A DNA stretch of 64,000 bases, taken from contig CAZVKL010000003.1 of the NCBI GenBank assembly GCA_964627845.1, positions 1 through 64,000 on the forward strand, given 5' to 3'. A program made the position numbers and the translations under genes. The notes below the pieces were generated by a model, which was given only the letters and a program-made list of their open reading frames with translations, did not search any database and had not been told where the DNA came from. This document shows positions 1 through 7,523 of the stretch, piece after piece; positions within the stretch are counted from its first letter, which is position 1; every line of letters begins with the position of its first letter. The DNA comes from DUUI01 sp964627845 (lineage in GTDB: Bacteria > Bacillota_I > Bacilli_A > Erysipelotrichales > Erysipelotrichaceae).

Positions 1-13
1 TGAATGAAACGTT

Positions 14-41
14 AAACAGGAAGTGTCCTTCCTGTTTTTTT
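14..41 (+). terminator. Intrinsic terminator or attenuator just before metN
   Basis: A perfect 10-bp stem (14-23 with 28-37) has a TGTC loop and is followed by a run of T. It ends only 17 bases before the metN start, and the metN ribosome binding site AAGGAG (48-53) begins 6 bases after it. There is no room for a promoter between them. It may be the expression platform of a regulatory leader whose sensing part lies before the window. Confidence 0.85.
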
Positions 42-58
42 ATGGTTAAGGAGATAAC

Positions 59-1033
59 ATGATTGAATTTAAAGAGATAAGTAAAAGTTTTAATCAAGTC
101 CAAGCACTTAAGAATATAAATTTAACCATTGAAGCAGGTGATTTTTATGGGGTCATCGGGATGTCCGGGGCTGGAAAGTCAACCCTCGTTCGATTAATCA
201 ATGGCTTAATTGTCCCAGATGAAGGCCAAGTCTTGGTTAATAAAACCAATGTCAATGGTTTAAAAGAGAATGAGCTCAATCAACTCCGCTCAAAAATAGG
301 GATGATCTTTCAGCATTTTAATTTATTAACACAACAAAGTGTGCTTGAAAATGTGGTCTTACCCCTCAAGTTGTTGGGTATCAAAAAGAATGAGCGAGAT
401 AAAAAAGGAATGGCATTATTGAATTTGATCGGGATAGAAGACAAGGCCCATCAATACCCAAGTCAATTATCAGGCGGACAAAAACAACGTGTCGCCATTG
501 CGAGAGCTTTAATCAACGATTGCCCAATTCTGCTGTGTGATGAAGCGACCTCCGCATTAGATCCGATCTCAACCCAATCCATTTTAGAACTGCTAAAGAA
601 ACTGCAACGTGAATTAGACTTAACGATTGTGATGATTACCCACCAAATGAAAGTCATTCAACAGGTGTGTAATAAAGTAGCGATACTAGACAATGGGGAA
701 CTGATTGAAGAAGGATTAATATATGATATCTTCAGTCAACCTAAACATCCAAAGACAAAGAAACTATTATTTGTTCAGGAACCCGTTGATTTCAAGTTAA
801 AAACGCAACCGTTCTTAAGACTCATCTTTGATGGTCAAAATGCGTTTGAACCAATTATTTCAGAACTCATCTTATCAACGAAACAAGCCATTAATATTTG
901 TTGGGCCAATACAAATGAAATCGATGGGAAAGTTTATGGTCAAATGTTAATTCAAGTCAGTCAATTATCCAATGAACTCTTTGTGTTTTTAAAACAAAAG
1001 GGCATCAATTACCAAATACAGGAGAACCTATGA
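59..1033 (+). CDS. metN: Methionine ABC transporter ATP-binding protein MetN
   Basis: This is the ATPase of a D/L-methionine import system, acting on the cytoplasmic face of the membrane. Visible motifs are Walker A GMSGAGKST (residues 34-42), signature LSGGQKQR, and Walker B ILLCDEATSALD. About 90 residues follow the ATPase core, matching the C-terminal NIL ligand-sensing domain of MetN. The length of 324 aa is close to the family norm of about 340. AAGGAG lies 5 bases before the ATG. Its stop overlaps the metI start by 4 bases, so the two are coupled. Assignment to methionine rests on the NIL domain and the metI-metQ context. Confidence 0.93.
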   Translation: MIEFKEISKSFNQVQALKNINLTIEAGDFYGVIGMSGAGKSTLVRLINGLIVPDEGQVLVNKTNVNGLKENELNQLRSKIGMIFQHFNLLTQQSVLENVVLPLKLLGIKKNERDKKGMALLNLIGIEDKAHQYPSQLSGGQKQRVAIARALINDCPILLCDEATSALDPISTQSILELLKKLQRELDLTIVMITHQMKVIQQVCNKVAILDNGELIEEGLIYDIFSQPKHPKTKKLLFVQEPVDFKLKTQPFLRLIFDGQNAFEPIISELILSTKQAINICWANTNEIDGKVYGQMLIQVSQLSNELFVFLKQKGINYQIQENL

Positions 1034-1692
1034 ATTCAAATCAATTATTAAACCTATTAATCGAAGGAAGCATTGATACATTGCTGATGACCTTGGTTGC
1101 GAGTGTCATCGCCTTTATCTTAGGTGGTGGGCTAGGTATCGTATTAGTCTTAACCAAACAAGGGGGATTAAAACAAAATTCACTGATTTATCGTGTGTTA
1201 GATGTTATCGTCAATCTGATGCGCTCAATCCCATTTGTGATCTTGATGCTCTTCATTATGCCATTAACGAAATTATTGGTTCAAACAACCATTGGGATAT
1301 GGCCTACCACGGTCGCATTAACGGTCGCTGCCATTCCATTTGTGGCAAGATTGGTCGAAAATGTGCTATCAGAAGTTGATTCGAATTTGATCGAGATGGC
1401 ACACTCACTCGGGGCGAAACCCCATCAAATTTTATGGGAAGTGATATTAAATGAATCCTGGCCAGCCTTAATTCGAAACGGGGCCATCGCCATGGTCACA
1501 ATCTTGGGTTATGGTGCGATGGCTGGCTTTACTGGAGGAGGTGGATTGGGTGTGATTGCGATTAATTATGGATATTATCGAAATCAAACCTTGATCATGG
1601 TCCTGTCCATTCTGTGTATGATTCTGATGGTTCAAAGCATCGAATATCTAGGAAACAAATGGTCTTTAAAAATTAATCAAAAACATCGTTAG
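1030..1692 (+). CDS. metI: Methionine ABC transporter permease MetI
   Basis: Integral membrane permease of the MetNIQ importer, 220 aa, with five or so hydrophobic segments. The EAA loop that docks on the ATPase is visible near residues 119-140 (EMAHSLGAKPHQILWEVIL). The protein starts at the ATG that overlaps the metN stop in an ATGA arrangement. Length and the glycine-rich stretch GYGAMAGFTGGGGLG near residues 157-171 agree with MetI proteins. It lies between the ATPase and the lipoprotein, as usual in Bacillota. Confidence 0.93.
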   Translation: MNSNQLLNLLIEGSIDTLLMTLVASVIAFILGGGLGIVLVLTKQGGLKQNSLIYRVLDVIVNLMRSIPFVILMLFIMPLTKLLVQTTIGIWPTTVALTVAAIPFVARLVENVLSEVDSNLIEMAHSLGAKPHQILWEVILNESWPALIRNGAIAMVTILGYGAMAGFTGGGGLGVIAINYGYYRNQTLIMVLSILCMILMVQSIEYLGNKWSLKINQKHR

Positions 1693-1706
1693 AAGGAGCG
1701 AGAAAG

Positions 1707-2504
1707 ATGAAAAAATATGTTTATTATTTCGTAGGTTTACTTTTATTAGTTAGCTGTGGTAACCAAGAAGCACAAACCAATATTATTAGGGTTGGGGCAA
1801 CGCTTGTTCCCCATGCAGAAATTCTAGAACAAGTCAGTGATGTGTTAGAAAAGGAAGGTTACCAATTAGAGATAGTTGAATATACAGACTATGTTCAACC
1901 CAACAAAGCACTCGAGTCAGGTGATTTGGATGCCAATTACTTCCAACACACCCCTTACTTAGAGAACTTTAATCAAGAAAATAACACGGATTTAGTGGCT
2001 GTCGCAAAGATTCATTATGAACCATTTGGGCTATATCAGGGAAGTAAAACAGCGTTAAGTGAGTTGGAAGCAGGGGATAAAATATCAGTCCCAAATGACA
2101 CGACCAATGAAGCACGTGCCTTAGGTTTATTGGAACAAGAAGGATTAATCACGCTGAATCCAGAAGCTGGACTCAATGCGACTGTTTTGGACATTGTTGA
2201 GAATGACTTAGATTTAGAAATACTGGAAATTGAGGCAGCCCAACTCGCTAAATCAATTGATGATGTTGCTTTTTCGGTCATTAATGGAAACTATGCGCTT
2301 CAAGAAGGATTAAGTTTTGACTCTGTCATAGCTTTTGAATCAAAAGATTCGGTGGGTGCGGATACTTTCGCAAATGTAATTGCGGTTAAATCAGAGCATA
2401 AAGACTCAGAAAAAACTAAAGCTTTAGTCAAAGCGCTACAAAGTGAGACTATTCGAGACTTTATCAATCAACAATATGGTGGAGCAGTTGAAGTCTCATT
2501 CTAG
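1707..2504 (+). CDS. metQ: Methionine-binding lipoprotein MetQ (NlpA family)
   Basis: Substrate-binding lipoprotein of the methionine importer, 265 aa. A short signal peptide ends in the lipobox LLVSC with the lipidated cysteine at residue 17. The sequence IRVGATLVPHAEILEQV near residues 27-43 and DYVQPNKALESGDLDANYFQH near residues 61-81 are typical of the NlpA/MetQ fold. It has its own ribosome binding site AGAAGGAG 14 bases after metI. The exact ligand (methionine or a related amino acid) is inferred from family and neighbours. Confidence 0.92.
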   Translation: MKKYVYYFVGLLLLVSCGNQEAQTNIIRVGATLVPHAEILEQVSDVLEKEGYQLEIVEYTDYVQPNKALESGDLDANYFQHTPYLENFNQENNTDLVAVAKIHYEPFGLYQGSKTALSELEAGDKISVPNDTTNEARALGLLEQEGLITLNPEAGLNATVLDIVENDLDLEILEIEAAQLAKSIDDVAFSVINGNYALQEGLSFDSVIAFESKDSVGADTFANVIAVKSEHKDSEKTKALVKALQSETIRDFINQQYGGAVEVSF

Positions 2505-2527
2505 TTTTGTTATACTAGGTTCAATTC

Positions 2528-2714
2528 CAAGGATAAAGAAAAAGAACGTAACATTACCTTTTAGAAAGTAAGTGGTTGATGCAAACTTACAGAGTGTTAA
2601 GTTAATAAGACACTTTATCGGATGATCTAAAAAATCACGTCTCTGCGCGTTAAGCAGTTAAGTTAAAAATAAAGGTGGTACCACGCAATTTGCGTCCTTG
2701 GCATCCACCTTTTT
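2528..2714 (+). promoter_or_regulatory. T-box riboswitch, Asp (GAC) specifier
   Basis: Stem I base pairs GATAAAG (2532-2538) with CTTTATC (2613-2619). The codon GAC followed by A (2609-2612) sits exactly at the specifier position. The distal stem I shows the usual GTAAGTGGTTGATGCAAACT pattern (2568-2587). The T-box AAAGGTGGTACCACG is at 2671-2685, and the terminator uses AGGTGG (2673-2678) with CCACCT (2705-2710) and a T run. GAC is an aspartate codon, so the RNA should sense uncharged tRNA-Asp and control hisS-aspS by readthrough. The specifier is read from helix geometry only. Confidence 0.92.
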
Positions 2715-2739
2715 CTATTTTAGAAAGGAACTGTGTGAT

Positions 2740-4053
2740 ATGACAAAATACAATCGTCCTCGCGGAACACAAGATGTCTATGGCCTCGAAGCCCAGAAGT
2801 GGCAACTCATTGAAGATGAAATCAGACAATTAGCCAAAACGTTTAATCTTGATGAAATGAGAATGCCCATCTTTGAACATACTGAAGTCTTTAGTCGAGA
2901 AAACGACTCCAGTGACATGGTCAACAAAGAAATGTATACCTTCCAAGACAATGGAGGTCGCTCCTTAACACTTCAACCAGAAGGGACAGCCGGTTTAATT
3001 CGAGCCTATGTTGAAAACAAACTGTATAGTGATCCAGAACCGCTTCAAAAGTTCTATTATATTTGTCCGGTTTTCCGCTATGAAAGACCTCAAAAAGGAC
3101 GACTTAGAATTCACCATCAATTTGGGGTTGAATTAATTGGTCAAAGCTCACCATTAGTTGATGTTCAAACCATCTTAATTGGTTTATCTTTCTTAAACCG
3201 ATTTGGGATTGAAGATGTGACCATTTATCTCAACACATTAGGTGATGATCAATCTAGAGAACACTATCGTCAAGCCCTTAAAGAACATTTTGAGCCAGTC
3301 TTAGATGAGCTGTGTGGTGATTGTCACCGTCGGTATCAACAAAATCCACTCAGATTACTTGATTGTAAAGTGGATGTGGATCACCCAAGCATGCACAGTG
3401 CCCCAAAGATGAGTGATTACTTAAATGAAGAATCAAAAGCCTATTTTGAAACAGTTAAAAAGCTCTTAGACCAATTTGAGATTCAATATGTCATTGACGA
3501 CAAGCTGGTTCGTGGATTGGATTATTATTCGCACACGATTTTTGAAATCAAACCAAACTCTTCGGATGCGGCGCAATCAACCTTGCTTGCTGGAGGTCAC
3601 TATGATCACTTAGTCAGCCAATTTGGTGGACCAGAGGTAAGTAGTTGTGGCTTTGGGATGGGATTAGAACGATTCATCCTCGCATTAGAAGATGAACAAA
3701 TTGAGTTAGTCGACGAAAAAGAAATTGACGTCTATGGTATCTCATTAAGTGAAAAATCATCCTATAAGATGTTAGAAATCATTCAACGCTTAAGAGAGTT
3801 GGGGTTTGTCTGTGATTTAGATACAGGCAATCGTTCATTAAAAGCACAGTTTAAATCTGCGGATCGAACCAATGCCAAAGTCATCTTAATCTTAGGCGAT
3901 GAAGAATTAGAACAAGGCATTGTTAATGTGAAAGATACACAGAATAAAACGCAAACTAGCAGTTCCTTTGAGGCGCTGGAAAATGAAGTAACAAAAATCA
4001 TTTTTGGTGATTTATGGGGCCAAATAGAAGAAATGGAGAGTCAAAGTGAATAG
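2740..4053 (+). CDS. hisS: Histidyl-tRNA synthetase
   Basis: Class II synthetase that charges tRNA-His, 437 aa. Motif 2 is in the segment with VFRYERPQKGRLRIHHQFGVE, and the histidine signature RGLDYYSHTIFEI is near residue 265. The anticodon-binding domain follows residue 330. The ATG at 2740 is preferred because AAAGGAA (2724-2730) lies before it. An in-frame ATG at 2698 falls inside the T-box terminator stem and would add 14 unconserved residues. The last residues are acidic. It is followed by aspS with an 8-base overlap, so the pair is one transcription unit under the T-box. Confidence 0.95.
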   Translation: MTKYNRPRGTQDVYGLEAQKWQLIEDEIRQLAKTFNLDEMRMPIFEHTEVFSRENDSSDMVNKEMYTFQDNGGRSLTLQPEGTAGLIRAYVENKLYSDPEPLQKFYYICPVFRYERPQKGRLRIHHQFGVELIGQSSPLVDVQTILIGLSFLNRFGIEDVTIYLNTLGDDQSREHYRQALKEHFEPVLDELCGDCHRRYQQNPLRLLDCKVDVDHPSMHSAPKMSDYLNEESKAYFETVKKLLDQFEIQYVIDDKLVRGLDYYSHTIFEIKPNSSDAAQSTLLAGGHYDHLVSQFGGPEVSSCGFGMGLERFILALEDEQIELVDEKEIDVYGISLSEKSSYKMLEIIQRLRELGFVCDLDTGNRSLKAQFKSADRTNAKVILILGDEELEQGIVNVKDTQNKTQTSSSFEALENEVTKIIFGDLWGQIEEMESQSE

Positions 4054-5776
4054 AACACATACCAATGGGGAATTAAGAAAAGAACATATCGGAGAGTCCG
4101 TTCAATTAGTGGGGTGGGTCTCCAAGAAACGAGACTTTGGTTCAATGGTCTTTATTGACTTAAGAGATAGAACTGGCATTACTCAAATAGTTTTTGATGA
4201 TAAGGGAGCACATGATTTAAAATCAGAGTATCTCATCGCAATAGAAGGGGAAGTGGCTGCTAGAAAAGACATTAATCCTAAGTTACCAACAGGGGATATT
4301 GAAGTCATTGGGTCAAGTTTTGAGATTATCAACAAATCAAAACAAACACCGCTGCTCATTCAAAATGATACTGATGCCTTAGAAGAAACTCGATTAAAAT
4401 ATCGATATTTAGATTTACGTCGTCCAATTATGCAGGAACGTTTAATCAAACGCCATCAAATCACCAAAGAGATGCGTCGCTACTTAGATGATGAAGGTTT
4501 CATAGAAATCGAAACACCTATGTTAACCAAGTCTACTCCTGAAGGCTCAAGAGAATACCTAGTTCCTTCTCGGGTTCATCCAGGAGAATTCTATGCTTTA
4601 GCACAGTCGCCCCAAATCTTTAAACAATTATTAATGATTTCTGGCTTTGAACGGTATTATCAAGTGGCGCGTTGTTTTAGGGATGAAGACTTAAGAGCTG
4701 ACCGACAACTAGACTTCACTCAAGTTGATATTGAAGCCTCGTTCTTAAGTGAAGAAGAATTTCAAACCCATATGGAACAGATGATGGTCAGAATCTTTAA
4801 GAATGTCTTAAACAGAGACTTACCAGTTCCATTTGAACGCTTAAGCTTTAAAGAGGCGCTCAACCGTTTTGGGAGTGATAAACCTGACCTACGCTTTGGT
4901 TGGGAGTTAAATGATTTAAACGAAATCTTCAAAAATAGTGAGTTTCAAGTCTTTAATCAAGAGGGAATCTCAATTAAAGGCTTAGTCATTGATAATGGAG
5001 CGTCTTCAACGCGCAAAGAAATCGATGGTTATACGAATCTGGTTAAAAAATATGGGGCGAAAGGATTAGTGACCCTCAAGGTGAATGACAATGAGCTGAG
5101 TGGTCCTGCCGTTAAATTCTTCAGTGACCAAGAAAAAGAAGCTTTATTCACATCATTAAACTTAAAAGAAAATGATTTAGTGTGTATCGTTGCTGATCAG
5201 TGGGAAACCGCCTGTAATGCCTTAGGGGCACTCAGATTACACTTTAGAGATAAATATGAGAAAGTACAAGAGGATGATACCTTTAAATTTGTCTGGATAG
5301 TTGACTTCCCAATGTTTGAGGAAGATCCTGAAACAAAAGCACTGATTGCTCGTCATCATCCATTTACTCGCCCTAAAGTAAACTCCTTAGAAGAGTTGGA
5401 TGAAAATCCATTAGAGATTAATGCGTATGCGTATGACTTAGTCTTAAACGGGTTTGAAGTGGCGGGTGGTTCAATGAGAATCTACGATGGCCAGATGCAA
5501 GCCAAGTTCTTTGAAATGATTGGCTTTACACAAGAAGAAATAGAATCACGCTTTGGCTTTTTTATCGACGCCTTCGATTATGGAACACCTCCACATGGTG
5601 GAATCGCCTTTGGATTAGACCGCTTAGTCATGGTCTTAACGCATTCTGATTCAATCCGTGATGTTATCGCATTCCCTAAAAATGCATCCGCTCGTGATCC
5701 GCTGACTAATGCGCCTGGACCTGTGAGTGATAAACAATTAGATGAGTTACATATAGCGATTAAGAAGGAAGATTAA
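4046..5776 (+). CDS. aspS: Aspartyl-tRNA synthetase
   Basis: Class II synthetase charging tRNA-Asp, 576 aa, close to the 590 aa of bacterial-type enzymes. The N-terminal OB-fold binds the anticodon (residues 1-110). The bacterial GAD insertion lies in the middle, and motif 3 is in FIDAFDYGTPPHGGIAFGLDRLVM near residue 520. The start is a GTG at 4046, overlapping the end of hisS by 8 bases, with GGAGAG just upstream. Its stop codon lies inside the loop of the following terminator. Confidence 0.95.
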   Translation: MNRTHTNGELRKEHIGESVQLVGWVSKKRDFGSMVFIDLRDRTGITQIVFDDKGAHDLKSEYLIAIEGEVAARKDINPKLPTGDIEVIGSSFEIINKSKQTPLLIQNDTDALEETRLKYRYLDLRRPIMQERLIKRHQITKEMRRYLDDEGFIEIETPMLTKSTPEGSREYLVPSRVHPGEFYALAQSPQIFKQLLMISGFERYYQVARCFRDEDLRADRQLDFTQVDIEASFLSEEEFQTHMEQMMVRIFKNVLNRDLPVPFERLSFKEALNRFGSDKPDLRFGWELNDLNEIFKNSEFQVFNQEGISIKGLVIDNGASSTRKEIDGYTNLVKKYGAKGLVTLKVNDNELSGPAVKFFSDQEKEALFTSLNLKENDLVCIVADQWETACNALGALRLHFRDKYEKVQEDDTFKFVWIVDFPMFEEDPETKALIARHHPFTRPKVNSLEELDENPLEINAYAYDLVLNGFEVAGGSMRIYDGQMQAKFFEMIGFTQEEIESRFGFFIDAFDYGTPPHGGIAFGLDRLVMVLTHSDSIRDVIAFPKNASARDPLTNAPGPVSDKQLDELHIAIKKED

Positions 5777-5788
5777 TTCCTTCTTTTT
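5762..5788 (+). terminator. Terminator of the hisS-aspS unit
   Basis: A 9-bp perfect stem (5762-5770 with 5777-5785) has loop GATTAA and a T run. The hairpin begins within the last codons of aspS and contains its TAA stop in the loop. Confidence 0.88.
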
Positions 5789-5807
5789 GTTTGGTGAGTG
5801 TTTATTG

Positions 5808-5813
5808 TATAAT
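5808..5813 (+). promoter_or_regulatory. -10 box TATAAT placed for a leaderless transcript
   Basis: A perfect TATAAT lies at 5808-5813, only 7 bases before the ATG at 5821. A transcript starting 6-8 bases downstream would begin at or next to the start codon. No clear -35 box is seen (TTGTTT at 5787-5792 is weak and its spacing of 15 is short). No Shine-Dalgarno sequence lies between the box and the ATG. Confidence 0.65.
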
Positions 5814-5820
5814 CTAATTA

Positions 5821-6870
5821 ATGAAAAACAAACCAACGATTGTGATCCCTGCCTATAATCCCCCAATGGAGATTCTAAAGCGGGTGATTTGCGAGTTAAA
5901 AGATCAAGGGTTCAATCAAATCATCGTCATCAATGATGGCAGTGATGATTCTTTTTCACATGATTTTAATACATTAGAAGAGGTTGTTCTATTAACCCAT
6001 CCCCTTAATCGGGGGAAAGGGGCTGCCATTAAAACAGCCTTTCATTATTATCTTGAGCACGACTTAACGATGGCTGGCATTATCACAATCGATGCCGATG
6101 GACAACACAGAATCAAAGATGTGCAGACCTTAAGTGAGGCAATAGTGGATGATGCCATTTTAATTGGCGTTCGAGATTTTAATCAATCACATGTCCCTTT
6201 TAAAAGTCGTTATGGTAATAAAATCACGCGGACACTCTTTCGTTTATTATATGGAAAATCAATCTCGGATACTCAAAGTGGCTTAAGAGCGTTTCCCCAT
6301 AATTTAATAGGGGAGTTTAGTGACTTAAGTGGTGATCGCTATGAATATGAGCTTAAAGTCTTGATGCATGCCTCGATTCATAATATCCCTTTGATTGAAG
6401 TTGAAATTGATACCGTCTATATCAATGAGAATGCGAGTTCCCATTTTAAGGCCTTTAAAGATTCTTATAAAATCTATAAAGTCCTATTTGGTTCGTTTCT
6501 TAAATTTTCAAGTGTCTCGTTTAGCTCTTTCTTACTCGACATTGGGTTATTTACGTTATTCTTGTCTTTCTTTGAAAATAAAAACACCCGATCAATCGTT
6601 ATCGCAACGTTTATTGCGAGGATTCTTTCAGGTATTTTTAACTATTTGATGAACCATTATTTTGTCTTTTCTTCGAAAGAGAACCAGCGGATTAGTTTCC
6701 TTAAATATGTCTTGTTAGCGATCTTTGAGATGGGCGCATCGGCCGTGCTTGTTTCGATTCTTTATCGTGTCATTTCACGAAATGCCTCGGTGATTAAAAT
6801 AGGAGTGGATGCTGGTTTATTTTTTGTGAGTTATCGGATTGAACAAAAACATATTTTTAAGGAACGTTAA
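5821..6870 (+). CDS. Family 2 glycosyltransferase fused to a GtrA-like membrane domain
   Basis: The N-terminal half (residues 1-220) is a GT-A glycosyltransferase. It has VIPAYNP at residues 8-14, the nucleotide-binding VINDGSDDS near residue 40, and the metal-binding DADGQH near residue 92, resembling dolichol-phosphate mannose synthases. The C-terminal half (about residues 225-345) has four hydrophobic segments typical of GtrA flippase-like proteins. The fused form probably links sugar transfer to a polyprenyl phosphate with its movement across the membrane. There is no ribosome binding site before the ATG, and the perfect -10 box immediately upstream suggests leaderless expression. It runs convergent with the tetR-type gene and ends exactly where that gene ends. 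Confidence 0.85.
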   Translation: MKNKPTIVIPAYNPPMEILKRVICELKDQGFNQIIVINDGSDDSFSHDFNTLEEVVLLTHPLNRGKGAAIKTAFHYYLEHDLTMAGIITIDADGQHRIKDVQTLSEAIVDDAILIGVRDFNQSHVPFKSRYGNKITRTLFRLLYGKSISDTQSGLRAFPHNLIGEFSDLSGDRYEYELKVLMHASIHNIPLIEVEIDTVYINENASSHFKAFKDSYKIYKVLFGSFLKFSSVSFSSFLLDIGLFTLFLSFFENKNTRSIVIATFIARILSGIFNYLMNHYFVFSSKENQRISFLKYVLLAIFEMGASAVLVSILYRVISRNASVIKIGVDAGLFFVSYRIEQKHIFKER

Positions 6871-7467
6871 CTAATCAAGTAAAATTTCAACATTTTTATA
6901 GATCATTTGATGACATAAGCGACTAATTTCTTCAGCGGACTCTTTTAAATCATTTTCGATCCAAGTAAAAATGATGCCAACAAAACCCAATGAGATAAAG
7001 GAATAGTAATATTTAAAACGACCCTTATCCACTTCAGGGTTTGTTTTTTCTAAGCTTTCTGCCGCTTTTTGATAACCAGAATCGATCAGTTTAATTAAGA
7101 ATTCGGAATTATATTTACGTGCATCAATAAAGGCTTGAAGTTGGATGTTCAAGGAAATTTCTTCCAAGATAAATTCTAAGATTGGTAAGTTTTGAGCATG
7201 ATGGGGTCGATTAATATAACCTAGCCAAGAAGCGTTGGAGAAAAACTGATCCATTTTTTCTTGAAGATGGCGATAATGTTGGCTTTCTAAATCGTCTAAA
7301 AATTCATCTAAACTCTTATAATGAAGATAGAAGGTGGAACGATTAATCTGTGCTTTTTCGACTAAATCGATGACCGTGATCTCATTTAATTCATGCTCCT
7401 TTAAAAGGGAAGACAGGGCTTCTGATAGTTTTTGTTTCGATTTACTTGAGCGATTTAGTTTGGACAT
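6871..7467 (-). CDS. TetR family transcriptional regulator
   Basis: DNA-binding repressor-type protein of 198 aa. The N-terminal helix-turn-helix is clear: ITVIDLVEKAQINRSTFYLHY is followed by KSLDEFLDDLE. The C-terminal half is helical, as in TetR ligand domains. The start at 7467 (MSKLNRSS) is chosen because AGAGGTG lies 6 bases before it. An upstream in-frame start at 7494 would lie inside the operator palindrome. It is transcribed away from the MMPL transporter gene, and the shared intergenic region carries a palindrome overlapping both promoters. The likely role is repression of itself and the transporter pair. The inducer is unknown. Confidence 0.88.
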   Translation of the reverse strand: MSKLNRSSKSKQKLSEALSSLLKEHELNEITVIDLVEKAQINRSTFYLHYKSLDEFLDDLESQHYRHLQEKMDQFFSNASWLGYINRPHHAQNLPILEFILEEISLNIQLQAFIDARKYNSEFLIKLIDSGYQKAAESLEKTNPEVDKGRFKYYYSFISLGFVGIIFTWIENDLKESAEEISRLCHQMIYKNVEILLD

Positions 7468-7476
7468 ACACACCTC

Positions 7477-7511
7477 TTGCAATAAAATAGACATGTGTCT
7501 ATAATTAACTC
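7477..7511. promoter_or_regulatory. Divergent promoters with TetR-type operator
   Basis: On the plus strand TTGCAA (7477-7482) and TATAAT (7500-7505) are 17 bases apart and drive the MMPL gene. On the minus strand TTGAGT (complement of 7506-7511) with TATTTT (complement of 7484-7489) can drive the regulator. Between them is the inverted repeat TAGACA-TG-TGTCTA at 7488-7501, which overlaps the plus-strand -10 box. One bound dimer could block both promoters. Confidence 0.75.
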
Positions 7512-7523
7512 AAAGGAGTCGCA

